47,205 bases of DNA from Opitutus sp. GAS368 (GTDB lineage Bacteria; Verrucomicrobiota; Verrucomicrobiia; Opitutales; Opitutaceae). Below, in pieces: positions 24,401 to 30,114 of the stretch. A program made the translations under genes and the position numbers. The DNA lies in assembly GCA_945906965.1 (NCBI GenBank), contig CAMDRP010000013.1:1-47205 (forward strand), read 5' to 3'. Positions within the stretch are counted from its first letter, which is position 1. Every line of letters starts with the position of its first letter. The notes beneath the pieces were generated by a model. It was not told the DNA's origin. It worked only from the letters and a program-made list of their open reading frames with translations, and searched no databases.

Positions 24401-25940
24401 CCTCGCCAACTTCGGCATCAAATCCTCGCTCACCAAGATGCGCGACGCCGGACTCGCCCTGCTGCCTGACGGCCGCGGCGGTGAGCGCGAATACTGGCAG
24501 GCCGAACTCTTCCGCCTCCACGTCACCTCAATTCAAGGCTGCCGCTTACTCGAAAACCTCACCGGAATAGGCGCGCTTCGCCAGAACGCCCGTTTCCTCG
24601 CCAACCTCGAAAAGCCCGGCTATGCGCAGAAAATGCACGCCACGTTCGAAGCGCTCGAATCGCTGCCCAACGAGGACGCCTTCTGTCTCCAAGTGTTCAC
24701 CGAAGAACACTCTTGGACCGTCAACGGCCTGATCACGAAAAACACCGAGATCACGCTCAACACCTCCAAGGAAGAAACCGCCGTCTGCAATCTCGGCTCC
24801 GTCATCCTTGAGACTCACCTCCTAGCCGACGGCTCCCTCGATCACAAAAAGCTCCGCGAGACCATCCGCATGGCCGTTCGCGCCCTCGACAACGTCATCG
24901 ACATTAATTTCTACCCCACCGAGGCCGCCAAGACCTCCAACATGCGTCACCGCCCCATCGGCATGGGCGTCATGGGTCTCGCCAACGCCCTCTACATTAA
25001 AGGCGTCTCCTTCGCCTCCGAAGAAGCGCTGACCTTCAACGACGAGGCCATGGAAGCCATCGCCTTCTACGCCTACGAAGCCTCCTCCGATCTCGCGGCC
25101 GAGCGCGGCACCTACTCCAGCTATAAAGGCTCGAAATGGTCTCGCGGCCTCCTCCCGCAAGACACCGTCGACCTCCTTGAGCAAGAACGCGGTGTCGCCG
25201 TCGACGTCCCCCGCGGTGGCAAGATGGATTGGACCGCCCTCCGCGCTAAGATCGCCGCTCAAGGCATGCGTAACAGTAACGTCCTAGCGATCGCCCCCAC
25301 CGCGACGATCTCCAACATCACCAACACCTCCCCCTGCATCGAGCCCACCTATAAGAACCTCTTCGTTAAATCGAACCTCTCCGGTGAGTTCATCGTATTG
25401 AATCCTTTCCTTGTGAAGGACCTCAAGGCCCGCGGTCTCTGGGATCAGGACATGATCGACAACCTCAAGTACTTCGACGGCGAGTTGAAAGACATCACCC
25501 GCATCCCCGAAGACCTGAAGGCCAAATACCTCACCGCCTTCGACATCGACGCCAAATGGATCGTCGACGCCGCCGCGCGCCGCCAGAAGTGGATCGACCA
25601 AGCTCAAAGCGTGAATCTGTGGATCAAGACGCCGGACCTCAAGACCCTGAGCCACATGTACCGCCACGCGTGGCACGCCGGCCTCAAAACCACCTATTAC
25701 CTCCGCAGCCTCGGTGCCTCCAACATCGAGAAAGCTACCATCTCCGTGAAGAAGGAAGTACGCGGCGCGATCAAAGAAGGCCAAGACGGCGGCCAAAACT
25801 CCGGCGACGCCGGCGGCAGCCACAGCGGCGAGATCACCGCCTCGCCGGCCGCCAAGAACAAAGAGTTCACCGCCGCGGAGAAAACCGCCTGCAGCATCGA
25901 AGCGATGCGCAACGGCGGCGAATGCGAAGCCTGCCAGTAA
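21465..25940 (+). CDS. nrdA: class I ribonucleotide reductase alpha subunit with an intein
   Basis: A 1491-codon gene that gives an 1111-residue NrdA after removal of a 380-residue intein (residues 714-1093). It reduces ribonucleotides to deoxyribonucleotides. The N-terminal part has up to three ATP-cone-like domains (about 45-140, 157-245 with TLRVIRRNNQVVPWSEQKVE, and 268-360), like the chlamydial enzyme; only the middle one looks canonical. The barrel carries the redox cysteines C499 (LSSCYLYY) and C1108 (AVCNLGS), the thiyl-radical C713 in SSNLC, E1095, and the radical-relay pair Y1411-Y1412. The C-terminal CEAC (C1487, C1490) would shuttle electrons from thioredoxin. A strong terminator follows. 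Start ATG at 21465. Confidence 0.95.
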   Translation: MNSSSQSLAHDLALKRTVHAPFDQKPHYAWRDVIASENITVPSVVLLCPHGEERFVLAEVADTLGKALTNVALAKGDKDSFTDSNRAWVVRLCREITANLTELARSQNPLRLSLNTLYELIEKTLVDNNAYFVAKSLLLNRARKISIDRESATQSTLRVIRRNNQVVPWSEQKVEIAVRKTFLSLQRDSAPAVAVTKAVSERVHASKQAFVHIEEVQDMVQEELMKGGFFKVAEAYILFRADRSAARLAGDTDEAPTAAVPATPAQETMIVVKKANGENIFWDGADLRKRIEFARIGLDLCLTNEEIEQELRRAAYDQILQKDLDATIILNSKTLIEKDADFAKFAGRIQLTYIYEEVLGWDIMTDGIGALKAAHQRAFKKYLEYGVSIKRLNPRLLDFDLAKLSAALDPSSDLEFDFLGIQTLYDRYLIIDKTKKPAKRLETPQFFWIRVAMGLSLEEPLDREAKAIGLYSLYKTRRFCSSTPTLFNSGTLHSQLSSCYLYYVDDSIEGIFQRGISENAYLSKWAGGLGGSWTAVRGTGAYIGGTNGESQGVIPFLKLHNDQLVAINQGGKRKGSGCAYLETWHNDIYEFLELRKNTGDDRRRTHDMNTANWIPDLFMKRMEARASWTLFRTNEVPDLHDLFGKKFEEKYIAYEKLAEEGKIYGQKVEALDLWKKMLSLIFETGHPWITFKDACNIRSPQDHVGVIHSSNLCCMTADQRVVTAEGLVTVGELYTRARRAALVGPCGNTVLTDEPVNTVFGRSGPVSAGPMLLPRPDAPIVRIITKEGYTHKVTPDHKVWVVGRGWVEAQELKRGDQIEIQQGEGLWGAVSAEDLAFLSGLIAGDGTFLVREGTTSALVDVWAQEFALIPEIEQCVARVLAEHGEATRTTSSLSPRFAGDEYKRRLSSAPLARVLAARGFNPDSKLAVPEFIWTGTRETAAAYLRGLYAADATVEASGEVTTCSLASVSRAFLAQIQIILANFGIKSSLTKMRDAGLALLPDGRGGEREYWQAELFRLHVTSIQGCRLLENLTGIGALRQNARFLANLEKPGYAQKMHATFEALESLPNEDAFCLQVFTEEHSWTVNGLITKNTEITLNTSKEETAVCNLGSVILETHLLADGSLDHKKLRETIRMAVRALDNVIDINFYPTEAAKTSNMRHRPIGMGVMGLANALYIKGVSFASEEALTFNDEAMEAIAFYAYEASSDLAAERGTYSSYKGSKWSRGLLPQDTVDLLEQERGVAVDVPRGGKMDWTALRAKIAAQGMRNSNVLAIAPTATISNITNTSPCIEPTYKNLFVKSNLSGEFIVLNPFLVKDLKARGLWDQDMIDNLKYFDGELKDITRIPEDLKAKYLTAFDIDAKWIVDAAARRQKWIDQAQSVNLWIKTPDLKTLSHMYRHAWHAGLKTTYYLRSLGASNIEKATISVKKEVRGAIKEGQDGGQNSGDAGGSHSGEITASPAAKNKEFTAAEKTACSIEAMRNGGECEACQ
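23604..24743 (+). mobile_element. NrdA intein with LAGLIDADG endonuclease domain
   Basis: A 380-residue in-frame insertion between C713 and T1094 of NrdA, splitting the conserved NLC-x-E catalytic loop. Block A begins with Cys1 (CMTADQRVVTAEG). Block B contains TPDHKVWV with T81 and H84. The homing-endonuclease motifs are LSGLIAGDG (125-133) and LRGLYAADA (231-239), the second somewhat off consensus. Blocks F/G are VFTEEHSWTVNGLITKN ending in Asn380, with Thr as the +1 residue. The penultimate residue is Lys, not the usual His. Self-splicing would restore NLC-TE. Codon use in the insert looks more mixed than in the flanking NrdA, which suggests later arrival. Confidence 0.93.
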
Positions 25941-25954
25941 ATCATTCCCCTCAG

Positions 25955-25985
25955 GCCCCGTCCTTCACTGGGCGGGGCTTTTTCT
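25955..25985 (+). terminator. Rho-independent terminator after nrdA
   Basis: GCCCCGTCC and GGGCGGGGC form a 9-bp stem with one G-U pair around TTCACT, followed at once by TTTTTCTT. It begins 14 bases after the nrdA stop and closes the nrdB-nrdA operon. Confidence 0.9.
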
Positions 25986-26075
25986 TGTCCGTCTCACCGG
26001 GTTGCTTTCTCTTCCTGCAATTGCGTCGCGCCATTAACCGCTGGTGAACTTGACGAGCTGATTTCGTGAAACATT

Positions 26076-26336
26076 ATGAGTCACATGAAAATCGCCACCG
26101 TCCGACAACTGCGTACTGAATTTCCTAAAGTTTTGGCTTGGGTGAATGCGGGCCAGGAAGTTGCGATCACGCGGCGGCGTAAGGTGGTGGCCAAACTAAG
26201 TGCGGCAGGTGAGAGGCCCAAAAAGAAACTAGCGCGACCTGATTTCCAGGCTCGGCTCAAGCGCATATACGGAGACCAGATTATTTCTGCTGAAACGATG
26301 GCTAAAGTATTATCCGAAAACAAAGGTCGGTACTGA
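26076..26336 (+). CDS. Phd/YefM-type antitoxin
   Basis: An 86-residue antitoxin. The N-terminal part (KIATVRQLRTEFPKVLAWV, AGQEVAITRRRKVVAKL) is the Phd/YefM DNA-binding fold that also neutralises the partner toxin through its C-terminal half. Its TGA overlaps the ATG of the PIN toxin (ATGA-type overlap), so the pair is translationally coupled. Two starts, 26076 and 26085, are 9 bases apart. It lies just past the nrdA terminator. Confidence 0.82.
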   Translation: MSHMKIATVRQLRTEFPKVLAWVNAGQEVAITRRRKVVAKLSAAGERPKKKLARPDFQARLKRIYGDQIISAETMAKVLSENKGRY

Positions 26337-26770
26337 TGGCCGCTCCTATCTATGCCGACACGAGTTTCCTCGTGTCGCTCTACGTCCAGGATGTAAATTC
26401 CGTACGCGCGGCTGCGATAGCGACTGCGTCTCCCCCCATCTATCTTACAGCGGTGGCGGAGCATGAATTGCGTAACGCCATGCGTTTATGTGTATTTCGT
26501 CGTCAGATAACCTCAGCCCAGAGAGAAAAAGCTTTTTATGAGTTGGCTAACGATATGTCGGCCGGCGTCTTGCACGTGGTCCCGCTCGACTGGCCGAAGG
26601 CGTTCACGCATGCTGAATTTTTGGGTCATGAACACACCGAGTTAGTTGGCTCGCGAGGTATGGACCTGCTGCATGTGGCCTCGGCGTTGGCGCTGAGAGC
26701 TAAGCGGTTTTTAACTTTCGATGACCGGCAACGACAGTTGGCCAAACTTGCCGGCATGGAGGTAATCTGA
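26336..26770 (+). CDS. vapC: PIN-domain toxin (VapC-like)
   Basis: A 144-residue PIN-domain ribonuclease partner of the Phd-type antitoxin. Candidate active-site acids are D8 (IYADTSFLV), E44 (AEHELRNAM), D110 (GMDLLHVASAL) and D129 or D130 (FLTFDDRQ). Complete by length and motifs. A decayed IS200-type element begins just downstream. It is the third PIN toxin in the window, and each is paired with a different antitoxin family (AbrB, ribbon-helix-helix, Phd). Confidence 0.85.
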   Translation: MAAPIYADTSFLVSLYVQDVNSVRAAAIATASPPIYLTAVAEHELRNAMRLCVFRRQITSAQREKAFYELANDMSAGVLHVVPLDWPKAFTHAEFLGHEHTELVGSRGMDLLHVASALALRAKRFLTFDDRQRQLAKLAGMEVI

Positions 26771-26817
26771 CCCAAGACGCGGAGCAAGCTTGGGCCTAAA
26801 GACGTCCTGGCTTAGGC
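26771..26817. repeat. imperfect hairpins at the edge of the IS200-type remnant
   Basis: Two short inverted repeats lie in tandem next to the transposase stop: CCCAAG/CTTGGG (26771-26776 and 26789-26794) and GCCTAA/TTAGGC (26794-26799 and 26812-26817). IS200/IS605 elements carry subterminal hairpins recognised by TnpA, so these may be what is left of the right end. The first begins directly after the toxin stop codon, which would also fit a terminator for the toxin gene. Confidence 0.35.
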
Positions 26818-26821
26818 GGGG

Positions 26822-27220
26822 TCAATCTGCGCCGGCCTGATTCCGGATATATTGTTTGATGATCTGCAGGGGCGCTCCGCCGCAGGAGATCAGGCAATAC
26901 GAAGGCGACCATAGTGCGGGCTTGCGGTAGTGTCGCGCCAGATGGGCGCCGTAATCGCGGCGCAGCAGCCGCGATGACACGTTCTAAAAATTATTAATCA
27001 GTTTAGTCAGAGGGATCGTGGGTTCTGCTTCAACCAGCAGATGAACGTGATCAGGCTCGCCGTTACACTCCTGGAGTTGGCATCGCCACTGCACGCAGAG
27101 GCGATCGGCGATCGCTTAGAAGGCTGCGAGCATCACCTGGTCTAAACAAGGCCGACAATACTTGGTCACGAAAATCAAGTGGTAGTGCAGGAGGTATACA
27201 TAGAGTGTTAGAAGATCTGG
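26822..27220 (-). pseudogene. tnpA: IS200/IS605-family TnpA transposase, broken
   Basis: Read on the minus strand, 133 codons in one frame show the Y1 transposase pattern: LHYHLIFVTKYCRP near the N-terminus, the metal-binding PDHVHLLVE, then HLARHYRKPALWSPSYC and the catalytic-tyrosine helix QIIKQYIRNQ. Two nonsense codons interrupt it, TAA at 27118-27116 and TAG at 26986-26984, and no start codon is evident. There is no frameshift, so the decay seems recent and by point mutation. No TnpB gene is present. If a related active copy exists in the genome, it could still act on the ends. Confidence 0.85.
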
Positions 27221-27345
27221 TTATGATTAACTTGAGAGTAAGAGTTTTCTGGGTAAAAATCCCTGCAACTTCTTTTCAGTTTTGATTTTGACGCTGCGAC
27301 TTTGCTCCTGAACCGTCGCTGCTCTTATCCTTAATCTTTTCTTAT

Positions 27346-27771
27346 ATGAAACTTCGTCCCCTCGTTGCCCTCCTCGCTCTTGCTTTCTCGGTCGTTTCTC
27401 CGGTTTTCGCCGCTGAAACCGCCGCCAAACCCGCCGCCACCAAGGCCGCTTTCAAAGGCGCCTTTGCTGGCAAATGGCAGGGTCAAAATAATATCAGTGG
27501 CGTCCTCAAGCTCGACTTCAAGGCTGGCGCCGACTCCAAGCTCGGGGCGGATGTCCTCTTCGTCTACGAGGGCACCGACGTCCACGCCCAGACCAAATCC
27601 CTCAAGGTCGAGGGCGATAAGATCGAGCTCGTGATCACCTGGGAAATCCAAGGCACCTCTGCTTCCACTAAGCTCGTTGGCACCCTCAAGGGCAACGACA
27701 TCGCTGGCACCTACGAGAGCACTGCCGCCGAAGAGCCCGCCACCGGCAAGTGGTCTGTCTCCCGTAGCTAA
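27346..27771 (+). CDS. small secreted protein of unknown function
   Basis: A 141-residue protein with a clear signal peptide (MKLRPLVALLALAFSVVSPVFA, then AETAAK). The mature part has alternating polar/hydrophobic strands (GKWQGQNNISGVLKLDF, LVGTLKGNDIAGTYESTA) that would form a small beta-barrel, as in lipocalin-like or YceI-like secreted proteins. It stands before the FAD oxidoreductase gene with a 21-base gap, so the two may be cotranscribed. I do not recognise a specific function. Confidence 0.75.
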   Translation: MKLRPLVALLALAFSVVSPVFAAETAAKPAATKAAFKGAFAGKWQGQNNISGVLKLDFKAGADSKLGADVLFVYEGTDVHAQTKSLKVEGDKIELVITWEIQGTSASTKLVGTLKGNDIAGTYESTAAEEPATGKWSVSRS

Positions 27772-27792
27772 CCGGCGACGCGTATTCGTCGC

Positions 27793-29214
27793 ATGAAAAC
27801 GAACGTCGCCATTGTTGGCGGAGGTTTGGCCGGCCTTTCCTCCGCTGCGCATCTTTTATTGGCGGCGCCCGATCAGTACGAAGTCCATATCTTTGAGGCC
27901 GCGCCGATGCTCGGCGGCCAATGCGCGTCTTGGCTCGATGCCAAGGGCCGTCCCGTCGAGACCGGCATCCATCTCGATTTCCCGTGGTATCATAATAAAG
28001 ACGCGCTCTTCGCGGCCATTGGCCATCCGCTGCCGCTCAAGGAAACCGACGGCAACTACTACGTGTGCAACGGCCAGACGGGCCAGATCGACACCCTTCT
28101 CGCGGGTAAATCCGTCTTAAAAACCCTGCGTGGCCTCGCGACTTTCCCCGGTCTCACGCCCGGCGAGCGACTCCAGCTTACCGGTTTCATTTTCCGCATG
28201 ATGCGGATGGATGATCGCACGGCGGAATCTTTCGATCACCTCTCGGTCACGCAGTTTTTACTCGAGCAAAAACTTAGCGCTGGCATTCGGCATCAGCTCG
28301 CGCTCGAAGCGGTGACGATCCAAGGCCTGCGACCCGAAGAAGCCAGCGCGGCCTCTTTTATTAAATTCCTTCGTACGATGTACGGCAGCATGGGGCTGTT
28401 TGATACGACGTTTTTCGGTGCTCCGCTTGGTGATGCGCTCGTCGATCCCTTAGTGGATTTTATCACGCGCCACGGCGGACACATCCATGCGTCGACGGCG
28501 ATCCAGAGCGTCACGCCTGCCACCTCAGGTCCCGCACGCATCACAACGACGGCCGGTATCACCCACGAAGCCGATCACATCATCTTTGCGGTGCCCGGTT
28601 ACGCGGTACCCGCGCTCTTGCCTGCTGAGCATCGGGACACGGCGCCCTTTGCCGCGCTCGCGCACCTCAAAGACACGCCTATCATCACAATTACCCTCTG
28701 GTACGACACTAAGGTTTTTACCGATGGGAATGTCTACATCTCACACCGCGACCGCGAACACGGCCCCATCTTCGACGCCGTCGCCGACAAAGCCTTTCAT
28801 TGGAAAGATTGGCCCAAGTTCAAGGCGCAGGGCAGCATCGTCCAAGTCCTAATCGACGCCGCCGATGACGTGTTGCACTTGAGCGATGCCGAGATCTTGG
28901 CTAAAGTTTACCAAGACCTCGAGCGCTTCTTCCCGCGTTGCCGGGGCCAAGTGCCTTTCGATTCGACGGTGTTGCGTTTGAAAAACACGTATTGCGGTAC
29001 GCGCGTCGGTTATTGGTCAAAAGTGCCTCGCAAACACCAGACCGGTCTCGCCGGTATCTGGCTCGCCGGTGACTATACTGATGGCGTGTATCACTACGGC
29101 ATGGAGTCCGCGATTATTTCCGGCAAAGCCGTGGCCAACGAACTCCTCCGCGCGATCCCTCACGCGGGCTTCGAGATTCTCCGCCCGCGTTATCTTCCCT
29201 TCGTCCGCGCCTGA
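27793..29214 (+). CDS. FAD-dependent oxidoreductase, phytoene-desaturase/amine-oxidase-like
   Basis: A 473-residue flavoprotein with the N-terminal dinucleotide-binding motif VAIVGGGLAGLSSAAH and a following FEAAPMLGGQCASW segment. The C-terminal part, IWLAGDYTDGVYHYGMESAIISGKAVA, contacts FAD. This arrangement is that of carotenoid desaturases, hydroxysqualene dehydroxylase (HpnE) and related amine oxidases. The substrate cannot be told from sequence and no carotenoid or hopanoid genes adjoin it. It follows the small secreted protein gene closely. No signal peptide, so cytoplasmic or membrane-associated. Confidence 0.85.
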   Translation: MKTNVAIVGGGLAGLSSAAHLLLAAPDQYEVHIFEAAPMLGGQCASWLDAKGRPVETGIHLDFPWYHNKDALFAAIGHPLPLKETDGNYYVCNGQTGQIDTLLAGKSVLKTLRGLATFPGLTPGERLQLTGFIFRMMRMDDRTAESFDHLSVTQFLLEQKLSAGIRHQLALEAVTIQGLRPEEASAASFIKFLRTMYGSMGLFDTTFFGAPLGDALVDPLVDFITRHGGHIHASTAIQSVTPATSGPARITTTAGITHEADHIIFAVPGYAVPALLPAEHRDTAPFAALAHLKDTPIITITLWYDTKVFTDGNVYISHRDREHGPIFDAVADKAFHWKDWPKFKAQGSIVQVLIDAADDVLHLSDAEILAKVYQDLERFFPRCRGQVPFDSTVLRLKNTYCGTRVGYWSKVPRKHQTGLAGIWLAGDYTDGVYHYGMESAIISGKAVANELLRAIPHAGFEILRPRYLPFVRA

Positions 29215-29296
29215 GTGCTTATCGCAGCCCGGGCTGACTTCTTTAAACTGCCTAGATCAGGTCAAGCGCGGGATCATTATAAGGCCCGCGCCGATT

Positions 29297-29330
29297 AAAA
29301 TAAAAACGCCGATTCTCGGGGGAATCGGCG
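29297..29330 (-). terminator. Rho-independent terminator of the HTH gene
   Basis: CGCCGATTC-TCGGGG-GAATCGGCG (29307-29330) is a perfect 9-bp stem. On the minus strand it is followed by TTTTTATTTTAATC, making a good terminator 43 bases past the HTH gene stop. It may also slow transcripts from the FAD oxidoreductase gene arriving from the other side. Confidence 0.85.
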
Positions 29331-29372
29331 TAGAGCGGAGCGGGCGATCAGGATGGATCGCGCGTGCGGGAA

Positions 29373-29735
29373 TTACTTTTTGGCGCGGACGAGACCGAGC
29401 TTCTTCTTGATGTTGCCGACGCTGGGCAGGGAGATACCGACTTCTTTAGCGATCTCGTTGCCGGTTTTATTTTTGACGACGAGGGCCTTCACCTTGGCAA
29501 TGACTTCGGCGGTGATCTTGGCGCGCTTGCGGGTCTTCTTTGCTTTGCCCGCGACTTTAACGGCCTTGGGGGCTACGGTGATCGATTGCAGCGCGGCGAT
29601 GAAATCGCTCATAGACTTGAAGCCCATCTTGCCGGGGAGTTGGGCCAAGCGCTTTTTTTGTTGGGTCAGTTTTTGTTCGAGGGCCGCGACTTTGCGGCGG
29701 TATTGCTCTAGCTGGACGAAGGTATTATTAGCCAT
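29373..29735 (-). CDS. lysine-rich helix-turn-helix protein, lineage-specific
   Basis: A 120-residue basic protein. The N-terminal part (FVQLEQYRRKVAALEQKLTQQKKRL) is a coiled coil. A Lys/Arg-rich linker (KAVKVAGKAKKTRKRAK) leads to a C-terminal helix-turn-helix, with TGNEIAKEVGISLPSVGNIKKKLGLV. The layout suggests a dimeric DNA-binding protein, perhaps a nucleoid-type or self-regulating factor. The start ATG at 29735 (MANNTF) is preferred over 29765 because it begins with the conserved-looking coiled coil. Upstream lie a hairpin and three copies of an octamer that may be its binding sites. A strong terminator follows. Confidence 0.75.
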   Translation of the reverse strand: MANNTFVQLEQYRRKVAALEQKLTQQKKRLAQLPGKMGFKSMSDFIAALQSITVAPKAVKVAGKAKKTRKRAKITAEVIAKVKALVVKNKTGNEIAKEVGISLPSVGNIKKKLGLVRAKK

Positions 29736-29769
29736 CCGTAGAGGTGATCTTAAAGCGTTAAGCATAGCA

Positions 29770-29932
29770 AGACTCCGCTCTACTATAGGGCGGGAGTCTT
29801 TGCCTATAATAAATTTAAAATTTAGCCTATAACAGGCAATAAGCAGAATAGTCCTCGCCGCGGCGCGATAAGTGTAGACTTTTAATATTCATTTATAGGC
29901 TGCGAGTAAGGTTTTTTTGAATACCTATAGAG
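29770..29932. repeat. GCCTATAA octamer cluster and hairpin upstream of the HTH gene
   Basis: The octamer GCCTATAA occurs at 29802-29809 and 29825-29832, and inverted (TTATAGGC) at 29893-29900. Related ACCTATAG lies at 29923-29930. An 8-bp inverted repeat, AAGACTCC/GGAGTCTT, spans 29769-29800. These sit in an AT-rich stretch upstream of the HTH gene. They look like repeated operator sites. The remaining bases to 30050 hold no gene; they are GC-rich with short palindromes. Confidence 0.45.
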
Positions 29933-30052
29933 CCCAATGAGCGCTTCGCGAAGAGGCGTTGTCGCGGGATGAAGCTCGCGGTGAGCGGCCCCACAAAAAA
30001 GGCGGGCTGCATCTTGGGGCCGCGGGCGGGCGGGGCGCGGGACCGTACGGGC

Positions 30053-30086
30053 AAAAAAAGCGGCATCCGGAGTGACCGGATGCCGC
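30053..30086 (-). terminator. strong Rho-independent terminator of the TonB receptor gene
   Basis: GCGGCATCCGG-AGTGA-CCGGATGCCGC (30060-30086) is a perfect 11-bp stem with a 5-base loop. On the minus strand it is followed by seven T's. It begins 29 bases after the receptor gene stop. Confidence 0.93.
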
Positions 30087-30114
30087 GAGGGCGACGGAGC
30101 TGAGCTCGGTCGGT

